Positions 8,202 to 13,893 of a stretch of DNA of 25,262 nt are shown here, piece by piece. The notes under the pieces were generated by a model, which was not told the DNA's origin, ran no database searches, and saw nothing but the letters and a program-made list of their open reading frames with translations. The DNA comes from CAYONZ01 sp964405465 (GTDB taxonomy: Bacteria; Bdellovibrionota; Bdellovibrionia; Bdellovibrionales; JAMPXM01), in the NCBI GenBank assembly GCA_964405465.1, contig CAYONZ010000046.1, positions 1 through 25,262 on the forward strand. Reading direction: 5' to 3'. How positions within the stretch are numbered: position 1 is the first letter of the stretch; each line of letters starts with the position of its first letter. Made by a program: the position numbers and the translations under genes.

Positions 8202-8990
8202 ATGCTCAAGGCTTTAAATACAGCAGCAACAGGGATGTCAGCACAACAGACCAATATGGATGTCATTGCCAACAATCTCGCGAACGTTTCAACTGCTGGT
8301 TTCAAAAAATCACGAGCTGAATTCGAAGATCTCATGTATCAAACAATGAAAGATCCAGGAGCAGCAACTGGTCTGAATTCGATTTCTCCAACCGGCGTGC
8401 AAACTGGTCTTGGTGTTCGCACCAGTTCTATTCAAAAGGATTTTGAAGGTGGATCGGCTAAAGTAACTAAGAATCCTCTCGATATTCAAATCGAGGGTTC
8501 TGGCTTTTTTCCAGTGCGATTGCCTGATGGGCAAATCGGGTACACACGGGATGGTTCATTCAAAAAAGATCCTTCGGGTAAAATTGTTGACCGCAATGGC
8601 AATGCTCTTCAGCCAGACATCACGGTTCCGCCAAACGCTGGAATTTTAGAGATCTCTCCACAGGGTCAGGTCAGTGTGACTCTCAACAATAGTTCTGTGC
8701 CACAGAACATTGGTCAAATTGAGTTGGTGAATTTTATCAATCCGGCAGGTCTGCGTTCGATGGGAAAAAATGTGTATCTCCCATCGCCATCGAGCGGACT
8801 GCCACAGCAATCGCAACCGGGTTTGAATGGTCTGGGTCAATTGGCTCAGGGCCAAATCGAGGCAAGCAATGTGAATATAGTCGATGAGATGGTGAACATG
8901 ATCACGGCGCAAAGATCTTACGAGACCAATTCAAAGGTCATTCAAGCGTCAGATCAAATGTTGCAACACATGAATAACTTGAGGGGTTGA
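8202..8990 (+). CDS. flgG: Flagellar distal rod protein FlgG
   Basis: 262 residues, the normal FlgG length. MLKALNTAATGMSAQQTNMDVIANNLANVSTAGFKKSRAEF-like sequence at the N-terminus is the classic FlgG signature (quoted in part: ANNLANVSTAGFK). GSGFFPV, YTRDGSF and the C-terminal QGQIEASNVNIVDEMVNMI followed by AQRSYE confirm it. FlgG builds the distal rod that crosses the peptidoglycan and outer membrane inside the P and L rings. The ribosome binding site AAGGAAGG lies in ACAAGGAAGG, which also partly resembles a CsrA site. It is followed without a gap by flgA. Confidence 0.96.
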   Translation: MLKALNTAATGMSAQQTNMDVIANNLANVSTAGFKKSRAEFEDLMYQTMKDPGAATGLNSISPTGVQTGLGVRTSSIQKDFEGGSAKVTKNPLDIQIEGSGFFPVRLPDGQIGYTRDGSFKKDPSGKIVDRNGNALQPDITVPPNAGILEISPQGQVSVTLNNSSVPQNIGQIELVNFINPAGLRSMGKNVYLPSPSSGLPQQSQPGLNGLGQLAQGQIEASNVNIVDEMVNMITAQRSYETNSKVIQASDQMLQHMNNLRG

Positions 8991-9952
8991 TGAGATTTTG
9001 GTTAGTTAGTTCTATTTTACTGATTTCGATTGGCGTGCAAAAGGTGAACGCCAATCCAGAAATTCAACTTCACGAAGAGGTTGCCTTGCAGCTTGAAAGC
9101 GACATCCGCTTGGGGGACGTGGCTACATTTTCGGGTATTCCCAAAGAGGTTTTGAGCAATCTGAAGTCGGCAAAAATTTTAGATTCTCTTGCCGCAGGAG
9201 AAACAAAATCATTCTCGAATGGTCAGCTCTCGCAACTTTTACGTCAGCCAGTTAGAAAAGCAGAAGAAGTTCTCGATCAAAAAATTCATCTTATACTTCC
9301 AGCAAAAATGACCTTGGTTCGAACTTCTCCAAAATTGCAGGCCTCTGATGTTGAACGTGCACTTACAGCTGAGTTCAAGGCGATTTGTGGTGATTGTGAG
9401 TTTGAGATCAGCAACCTCTCTATGCCACTGTCAAAAGAAGGTATCGATGCACACAAAAGTTGGAAAATCAAAACTCGAGGAGAAATTCCCAAAGGCACAT
9501 TCTCGCTCCCATTAGAAATCACAAATGAGGATGCCACCAGACGAATCTATTGGCTATCTGGACAGGTTGTTGCTCGTAAAGTGGTACCGGTGGCACGCCG
9601 TCAGCTTCAGGCGGGTGAGCACGTGAATGAGCAAGACCTTTCTTATGAAAAACGTGACATTACTTTGTTGTCCGATGTCCCGGCAAAAAAAGAAGATTTA
9701 AAAGATGCAGCTTTGGGTCAGCCGATCGCAGCAAATCAAATTCTTTTGCGGGGAGCCTTGAAAAGAGACCTTGCTTTGCGTTCCGGCGAGACTGTTCGTG
9801 TTTCAAGTAGCAGTGCAGATTGGTCTATCACTATTGAGGGAGTGGCTCAGCAGGGTGGTTATGTTGGAGATTTAATTAAAGTGAAAATCCCACGAACCCA
9901 AAAGTTTGTTTCTGGTGTCGTAGTAGGTAAGGGAATGGTGGAGCTACGATGA
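8990..9952 (+). CDS. flgA: P-ring assembly chaperone FlgA
   Basis: About 320 residues with a Sec signal peptide (hydrophobic to about residue 18, cleavage near VNA-NP). The C-terminal half contains the SAF-type region (VVARKVVPVARRQLQAGEHV read in part as RRQLQAGEHV, then YEKRDIT) and the final FlgA segment with LRSGETVRV and GDLIKVK. FlgA is a periplasmic chaperone for P-ring assembly from FlgI. The start is taken as ATG 8990, whose A is the last base of the flgG stop, with GAGGGG immediately upstream; a TTG at 8987 is the alternative. The 4-base overlap with flgH downstream indicates translational coupling. Confidence 0.92.
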   Translation: MRFWLVSSILLISIGVQKVNANPEIQLHEEVALQLESDIRLGDVATFSGIPKEVLSNLKSAKILDSLAAGETKSFSNGQLSQLLRQPVRKAEEVLDQKIHLILPAKMTLVRTSPKLQASDVERALTAEFKAICGDCEFEISNLSMPLSKEGIDAHKSWKIKTRGEIPKGTFSLPLEITNEDATRRIYWLSGQVVARKVVPVARRQLQAGEHVNEQDLSYEKRDITLLSDVPAKKEDLKDAALGQPIAANQILLRGALKRDLALRSGETVRVSSSSADWSITIEGVAQQGGYVGDLIKVKIPRTQKFVSGVVVGKGMVELR

Positions 9953-10812
9953 AAAAGAAAGTGGTCGCGGAAGCCTTAAGAATGATTGTGTTGCTCATAG
10001 CTCTGGCGTTGGTGGCTTGTATGCAGGTCGGATGTGCGGGCTTCGACAAAAAATTGAAATCATTTCTTGGTGGCAAAGATTCTGGTGATCTGACATCCCA
10101 ACAAGAAGAGCGCCCAAAGTCGAGTACGCCACGCTTTTCTGATCAAGAAAACTATTCGGCTGGAATGAATCGACAGTACAAACGTATGAATCGACAAAAG
10201 CTTGAAGAGGAATCTGATCTCAGTGCCAATGCTGGTTCGCTCTGGGTGATGGAAGGGCAAAAGCCTTATCTGTTCGCTCAAAACACGGCCAGACAGATTG
10301 GCGACTATCTCAATGTTAAAATTGAGGGAAATCCGAAACAACAGCTTCAATCGAAAGCGAAAGTGATACAAAAATTACTAGAGAAGTTGGATCGCGATAG
10401 TTTTTTTAGAGCTCCGTCCTCAGCGCCTGCGCAGAACACTGCTGGAAATCAAAATGCCAATGCCCAGGCGCAGGCTCCGGCGGGAGCGCCAACACAGGCT
10501 GGTCCAGCGGGGGCAAACGCCAATGCCCAAGCGAACAACCAACAGGCTCCAACACCAGGCGCTCAGGCGGACAATAAAACCGATGCGCCATTTGCTGTGC
10601 AAGATGTTCCAACCAGAGTGGTTGAAACTCTCAAAGACGGCAGCTATCGGGTGAAGGGCAATCAGACTTTTATGATCGGCAAAAAGGAATACAAAGTTAT
10701 TGTCACAGGTGTCGTGAAGCCCGAAGATTTCAATGATGAAGGGATCAGTGCCTCAAAGCTTTTGGATGCACAGTATGACATCGTGAGCACTCGAAAGGCG
10801 GCAACATTATGA
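9949..10812 (+). CDS. flgH: Flagellar L-ring lipoprotein FlgH
   Basis: 287 residues. The signal sequence ends in a lipobox (MQVGC) giving acylated Cys27, as expected for the outer-membrane L-ring lipoprotein. GSLW at about residue 87 and NTARQIGDYLNVKIEG are the conserved FlgH core. The C-terminal GNQTFMIGKKEYKVIVTGVV followed by VKPEDF is the typical FlgH end (family form: gn..i.vN.e...i.l.G.vrp.Di). Between them, at about residues 155-215, sits a low-complexity Ala/Gln/Asn/Pro segment not seen in enterobacterial FlgH. This segment replaces much of the middle of the family domain. Coupled by ATGA overlaps to flgA before and flgI after. Confidence 0.92.
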   Translation: MKKKVVAEALRMIVLLIALALVACMQVGCAGFDKKLKSFLGGKDSGDLTSQQEERPKSSTPRFSDQENYSAGMNRQYKRMNRQKLEEESDLSANAGSLWVMEGQKPYLFAQNTARQIGDYLNVKIEGNPKQQLQSKAKVIQKLLEKLDRDSFFRAPSSAPAQNTAGNQNANAQAQAPAGAPTQAGPAGANANAQANNQQAPTPGAQADNKTDAPFAVQDVPTRVVETLKDGSYRVKGNQTFMIGKKEYKVIVTGVVKPEDFNDEGISASKLLDAQYDIVSTRKAATL

Positions 10813-11846
10813 AAAGACGACCGCTATTTAAGTTCAACCTTCAAAGTTTCATAGCACTGCAAATTCTTGTTCTGGTTTTGGCGTTTGGCTTTCAAGCGTT
10901 TGCTGCTCGAGTGAAAGACATCGCCAATGTTCGCGGCGTTCGGGACAATCAGTTGATTGGTTACGGCGTTATTGTTGGCCTCAAAGGCACTGGTGATTCA
11001 AAGGCCGAGTTCACGAACAAGAGCATGTCACGCATGCTCGAAAAACTTGGAATAAAAGTGGAAGACAAAGATGTCGCCAGTAAAAACGTGGCGGCAGTAG
11101 TGATTACGGCCACTCTGCCACCGTTTTCGCGAGCTGGAAATAAGCTTGATGTGACGGTTAATTCAATAGGAGATGCCTCGAGTTTAGTGGGTGGTACGCT
11201 TGTGCAGTCACCTTTACATGCAGCTGATCAGCAAGTCTATGCTGTAGCTCAAGGGGGCGTGCTAGTTGGTGGTGGTGCCGACGCAGTGACGACTGTTGCA
11301 AGAATTCCAAATGGAGCATTGATTGAACGCGATGTAGCCGAAGATTTCACTTCAAGAAAAATGTTTCGTCTGACGTTACACAATCCTGATTTCACGACAG
11401 CCGCTCGAGTCTCGAAGCGAATCAATATGGATCTTGCGGGAAAATATGCGACAGCCAAAGATGCTGGAACGATCGATATCGTCGTACCGTTTTCCTATGA
11501 GGGTCGTGGTGTTGAGTTACTCGCGGCAATCGAATCATTGGATGTGACTCCCGATGCACGAGCACGAGTGGTGGTGAACGAAAAGACCGGAACCGTTGTG
11601 ATTGGTGATGCGGTGAGAGTGAGTAAAGTTGCTATTAGCCATGGTGATTTGAGTTTAAAAGTTGAAGGTGCTGCAGGAAAAAAGGGAAAAGATGGAGAGC
11701 GAGTGTCGTTTGTTGACGGTGGTACAAGTGTTGGTGATCTTGTCAAGGCCATGAATAGTCTAGGTGTCTCTCCAAAGGACCTGATTACCATCCTTCAGAA
11801 CATCAAGGCAGCAGGGGCTTTGCAGGGAGAACTCGAAATTTTATAA
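10809..11846 (+). CDS. flgI: Flagellar P-ring protein FlgI
   Basis: 345 residues with a Sec signal peptide (core around residues 15-30, cleavage after AFA). The mature N-terminus reads RVKDIANVRGVRDNQLIGYG then VIVGLKGTGD, the textbook FlgI start. Later motifs include TATLPPFSRAG, LDVTVNSIGDASSL, GGTLVQSPL, VVVNEKTGTVVIG and the C-terminal LVKAMNSLGVSPKDLITILQ. FlgI polymerises in the periplasm as the P ring bushing around the rod. ATG overlaps the flgH stop (ATGA). The following gap to flgJ is 283 bases, by far the largest inside the operon, and holds the RNA candidate listed next. Confidence 0.97.
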   Translation: MKRRPLFKFNLQSFIALQILVLVLAFGFQAFAARVKDIANVRGVRDNQLIGYGVIVGLKGTGDSKAEFTNKSMSRMLEKLGIKVEDKDVASKNVAAVVITATLPPFSRAGNKLDVTVNSIGDASSLVGGTLVQSPLHAADQQVYAVAQGGVLVGGGADAVTTVARIPNGALIERDVAEDFTSRKMFRLTLHNPDFTTAARVSKRINMDLAGKYATAKDAGTIDIVVPFSYEGRGVELLAAIESLDVTPDARARVVVNEKTGTVVIGDAVRVSKVAISHGDLSLKVEGAAGKKGKDGERVSFVDGGTSVGDLVKAMNSLGVSPKDLITILQNIKAAGALQGELEIL

Positions 11847-11905
11847 GAATTAATTTTTGAATTTGAGTAAAAGAATATAAACTAGAATTGGATGTCAAAA
11901 TTTTT

Positions 11906-12096
11906 GTTCGAACACATGGATGTGTTTGAACTCGGGGAGGGTGAGTTAGGGATCGGTAACCATGGATGGTTCAAGAGTCAAAATGTTTCGAGCAGGAAAC
12001 AGGGGCAAAAGTCATCACCGGCCATGGAATGGCAAAGACTGAAGCTCAATTCTAGCGTAGGATGCGCAGGAAACCGGACTCAACTCCCCTTTTTTT
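11906..12096 (+). ncRNA. Candidate CsrA-sequestering RNA (CsrB/RsmY-like) between flgI and flgJ
   Basis: Nine GGA triplets lie in 191 bases (starting at 11918, 11936, 11950, 11964, 11995, 12026, 12060, 12069, 12076). Hairpin 1 (11906-11931) has arms GTTCGAACAC and GTGTTTGAAC around loop AUGGAU. Hairpin 2 (11958-11971) is AACC-AUGGAU-GGUU. Hairpin 3 (11984-12001) pairs TGTTTC with GAAACA, with AGGA at the loop edge. Hairpin 4 (12021-12033) is GCC-AUGGAAU-GGC, enclosed by AGTC/GACT. Hairpin 5 (12055-12067) is GCGU-AGGAU-GCGC. GGGGAG and TGAGT (11934-11946) pair with ACTCA and CTCCCC (12078-12089), closing hairpins 2-5, and seven T residues follow directly. ANGGA in hairpin loops is the CsrA-binding signature, and hairpin 1 closely fits RUACARGGAUGU. 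A -10-like TATAAA lies at 11876-11881 without a clear -35. It could be a separate RNA, a processed piece of the operon mRNA, or a CsrA-bound flgJ leader. Confidence 0.6.
12078..12096 (+). terminator. Possible terminator at the 3' end of the RNA candidate
   Basis: The 3' arm ACTCA-A-CTCCCC is followed immediately by seven T residues. Its partner (11934-11946) is about 135 bases upstream, so termination would rely on a closing stem around several hairpins rather than on a compact local hairpin. Read-through into flgJ must occur at least partly if flgJ has no promoter of its own; a TATAAA at 12108-12113 is a weak alternative. Confidence 0.35.
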
Positions 12097-12125
12097 CTAT
12101 CCAATTCTATAAATGCAACGAGGTA

Positions 12126-12151
12126 GAGAGTGGCCATGGATCGGCTTTCTC
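12126..12151 (+). promoter_or_regulatory. CsrA-type hairpin over the flgJ start
   Basis: GAGA and GGCC pair with GGCT and TCTC around loop AUGGAUC, presenting AUGGA exactly over the GTG/ATG start region of flgJ. The loop core is the same as in hairpins 1 and 2 of the upstream RNA candidate. CsrA bound here would block initiation. Confidence 0.4.
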
Positions 12152-12891
12152 ACCTGGGAAAGATCGATCTCACAGATCCGTCGTCTCAGCGTGAGCGCGC
12201 AGAAAAACAGCGAGAAAAAAATCTCGATCCGACTTCCTCTGTGTCTGTTGGTCCACAAAAGAATGCTAAAGTTGATGAAGTCGCAAAAATGTATGAAAAA
12301 CTTTTTTTGCGCGAAATGGTCAAAGCTATGCGCCAAGGTACTGGCGAAGGTTATCTGAAACCATCAATGGCCGAAAAAATTTTTACCGAAGAATTAGACT
12401 CACAGTATGTAGAAGCTTGGGGCGATCGTGGTGGCGTAGGTTTCTCAGACATCATCTATAACGAGATCATGGAAAAATATATGGGCGGGGATCCTCAGGC
12501 TATCGATCAATTAAAGGCCAAGGGCGGATTGCTTTTAACAGATCGTGATGTTGCAAATATTCAAAGGGTGGCCGGAGGTCGTGCAGATCAAACGCCGCTA
12601 AAGGTGGAGTTGGCCCCGTCACAAAATTCTCTTCAAGTTCAAAAAGCAGCACAGGTTCAGGCACCTTGGTCGAGTCAGTTGGTGCAAAAGATGCAATTGC
12701 CAGATGGAAAGTCGGCTGTGGTGTTGGAGCATCCCAAGGTCGGGTTGCGTTCAACCTTGCTGTTTGACGGTGTCGCCAAGTCACATAAGATTGGAGACCA
12801 TCTTGAGGCTGGTGAATCCGTCGGAGTTTTGAATCCAGATGTGAATTCGTTCAATTGGAATCTGGGTGCCAGTCAAGAATTGAAAAAATAG
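12130..12891 (+). CDS. flgJ: FlgJ-type rod-binding protein with a degenerate peptidase-like C-terminus
   Basis: 253 residues. Residues ~35-120 form the FlgJ rod-binding (rod cap) domain: VAKMYEKLFLREMVKAMR, then AEKIFTEELDSQY and GGVGFSDIIYNEI. The C-terminal muramidase domain of enterobacterial FlgJ is absent. From about residue 180 there is instead a segment (VVLEHPKVGLRSTLLFDGV, then KIGDHLEAGESVGVL) that resembles the core of LytM/M23 peptidases but lacks the metal-binding His/Asp and the HxH motif, so it is probably not catalytic. GTG 12130 is favoured because GAGG lies six bases upstream; ATG 12136 is in frame and also possible. Its start region is a candidate CsrA target. It follows the RNA candidate and precedes flgM. 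Confidence 0.85.
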   Translation: MAMDRLSHLGKIDLTDPSSQRERAEKQREKNLDPTSSVSVGPQKNAKVDEVAKMYEKLFLREMVKAMRQGTGEGYLKPSMAEKIFTEELDSQYVEAWGDRGGVGFSDIIYNEIMEKYMGGDPQAIDQLKAKGGLLLTDRDVANIQRVAGGRADQTPLKVELAPSQNSLQVQKAAQVQAPWSSQLVQKMQLPDGKSAVVLEHPKVGLRSTLLFDGVAKSHKIGDHLEAGESVGVLNPDVNSFNWNLGASQELKK

Positions 12892-12917
12892 GTTCAAGCC
12901 CACGCGGAAATTCCTTT

Positions 12918-12989
12918 ATGCAAAAAGCCTTTACAGGTCTAGCGCTCAGAAGATTCGCTGTTGCAAACAATCTCAATATGGTACACTGA
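12918..12989 (+). pseudogene. Possible 23-codon remnant of a flagellar rod/hook protein N-terminus
   Basis: In the flgJ-flgM gap a short frame reads MQKAFTGLALRRF then AVANNLNMVH. The ANNL segment, preceded by an aliphatic helix with Arg/Gln, recalls the conserved AxNNxAN signature of rod, hook and FlgK proteins. There is no strong ribosome binding site. It could equally be a chance frame or a leader peptide. Confidence 0.2.
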
Positions 12990-13013
12990 TCAAAACGCTC
13001 CATGGAGGGTGAT

Positions 13014-13322
13014 GTGAAAATATCGAATAAAACACCAGGTGCTCTCGGCAATGTTGACTCGGCAAAGATCGGCAAAGCAAATGACTCTGCGAAAAAGGTA
13101 GACGCTGGGCTACTTGATTCGATCGCAGATTCGGCAAAGCTCGATTTATCATCGCGCGCGATGGACATTAAGAAAGCTAAAGAGCTCGCGACTCCGACAA
13201 ATGATATTGATGAGGCAAAGGTGGCTCGGTTGCAGAAGCTGATCGATGCTGGAGAGTATCGTGTCGATGCGGATGCGGTTGCTGATCGATTGGTTGATCA
13301 ACATCTGTTGCTTCCAAATTAA
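13014..13322 (+). CDS. flgM: Anti-sigma-28 factor FlgM
   Basis: About 102 residues, starting (M)KISNKTPGALGNVD, as many FlgM proteins do (MKIS/MKIT). The C-terminal part, KVARLQKLIDAGEYRVDADAVADRL in the family alignment (seen here around residues 70-95), is the conserved sigma-28-binding helix region. FlgM holds FliA inactive until it is exported through the completed hook-basal body, so late genes wait for assembly. I choose GTG 13014 because GGAGG lies five bases upstream; the in-frame ATG at 13002 would place that ribosome binding site inside the gene. Positioned directly before flgN, flgK and flgL, as in many species. Confidence 0.88.
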   Translation: MKISNKTPGALGNVDSAKIGKANDSAKKVDAGLLDSIADSAKLDLSSRAMDIKKAKELATPTNDIDEAKVARLQKLIDAGEYRVDADAVADRLVDQHLLLPN

Positions 13323-13338
13323 CTAACAGTCTCGCAAA

Positions 13339-13355
13339 GGATTCAGGATGGATCT
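13339..13355 (+). promoter_or_regulatory. CsrA-type hairpin on the flgN start codon
   Basis: GGATTC and GGATCT pair (two G-U pairs) around loop AGGAU. The loop GGA supplies the A of the flgN ATG, and the 5' arm contains part of the ribosome binding site (AAAGGA). A second GGA outside the loop lies in that site. The loop is identical to hairpin 5 of the RNA candidate. Confidence 0.45.
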
Positions 13356-13863
13356 GAAGAAAGAAAATCTTTATCTCGAATTGGTCGAGAGTTTAGAAAA
13401 TCAGGTGAAATTATATCGCACTCTTTTGGATATAGTCCGCAAGGAGAGAGAGATCTTGGTTGCGGCCAAGATTGATGATCTCAATGAGAACAATAAAGCG
13501 AAGGATGCATGTCTTGTTCGTCTGCGTACTCTCGAAAATTTTCGTTTAAAGCATGCCTATGAGTTGGCGTTGGCAGTGGGTGCTGATGTAGAGAGTCCTC
13601 GTTTGCTAGAGATTGCCACTCATTTACCTGGGGCACATGGCGAAAAACTGCGAAGTCTTCATGCGGCTCTAGAAGTTCTTATTCGTCGAGCAAGTGAGAT
13701 TAATAAAAGCAATGAATTATTGGTTCAATCGGCGCTATCAAGTATTGGTGGTGCAATTGATTCGATTCGTGAGACGGTTCAGCCAAAACCAACTTATGCA
13801 AGAAAAGGAGCTATGGTTGCTTCGCCTGAGGCAGGTGGGCACCTAGTGAGCCGCGAAGCCTAG
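13348..13863 (+). CDS. flgN: FlgK/FlgL export chaperone FlgN
   Basis: 171 residues, mostly helical with heptad-like leucines (LYLELVESLENQVKLYRTLL near the N-terminus), then IDDLNENNKAKD, the central FlgN motif region, and a second long helix around residues 90-140. This fits the FlgN family of cytoplasmic chaperones that pilot the hook-filament junction proteins FlgK and FlgL to the export gate. The disordered Pro/Gly-rich tail after about residue 145 is where FlgN proteins usually carry their substrate-binding end. Context is decisive: it lies between flgM and flgK. Ribosome binding site AAAGGA at good spacing. Confidence 0.87.
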   Translation: MDLKKENLYLELVESLENQVKLYRTLLDIVRKEREILVAAKIDDLNENNKAKDACLVRLRTLENFRLKHAYELALAVGADVESPRLLEIATHLPGAHGEKLRSLHAALEVLIRRASEINKSNELLVQSALSSIGGAIDSIRETVQPKPTYARKGAMVASPEAGGHLVSREA

Positions 13864-13882
13864 AGTTTCGATGGCGTAGGGA

Positions 13883-13893
13883 GACAGGATGTC
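13883..13893 (+). promoter_or_regulatory. CsrA-type site on the flgK start codon
   Basis: GAC-AGGAU-GUC is a short perfect stem with an AGGAU loop whose last two bases begin the ATG of flgK. GACAGGAUGU is close to the 3' part of the CsrA SELEX consensus (ACARGGAUGU). The separate ribosome binding site GGGAG overlaps its 5' edge, so binding would block initiation. Confidence 0.45.

Noticed and set aside
8714..8722. TCAAATTGA inside flgG (and again inside flgL at 16243-16251)
   Set aside because: Both follow from the codons GGT CAA ATT GA. and do not lie upstream of a promoter; kept only as a caveat for the regulatory motif.
10406..10612. Minus-strand open frames opposite flgH
   Set aside because: They mirror the low-complexity Ala/Gln/Pro insert of FlgH and have no coding features.
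11948..12078. Possible cyclic-di-GMP (GEMM) riboswitch in the flgI-flgJ gap, suggested by short matches such as GGCAAA and CTAG...GTAGG
   Set aside because: The conserved GEMM core and its pairing are not present in order; the repeated GGA-loop hairpins fit CsrA sites much better.
11892..12194. A 100-codon + strand open frame covering the RNA candidate
   Set aside because: No ribosome binding site, no recognisable protein features, and it overlaps the flgJ start by 65 bases in another frame. The hairpin/GGA pattern explains the region better.
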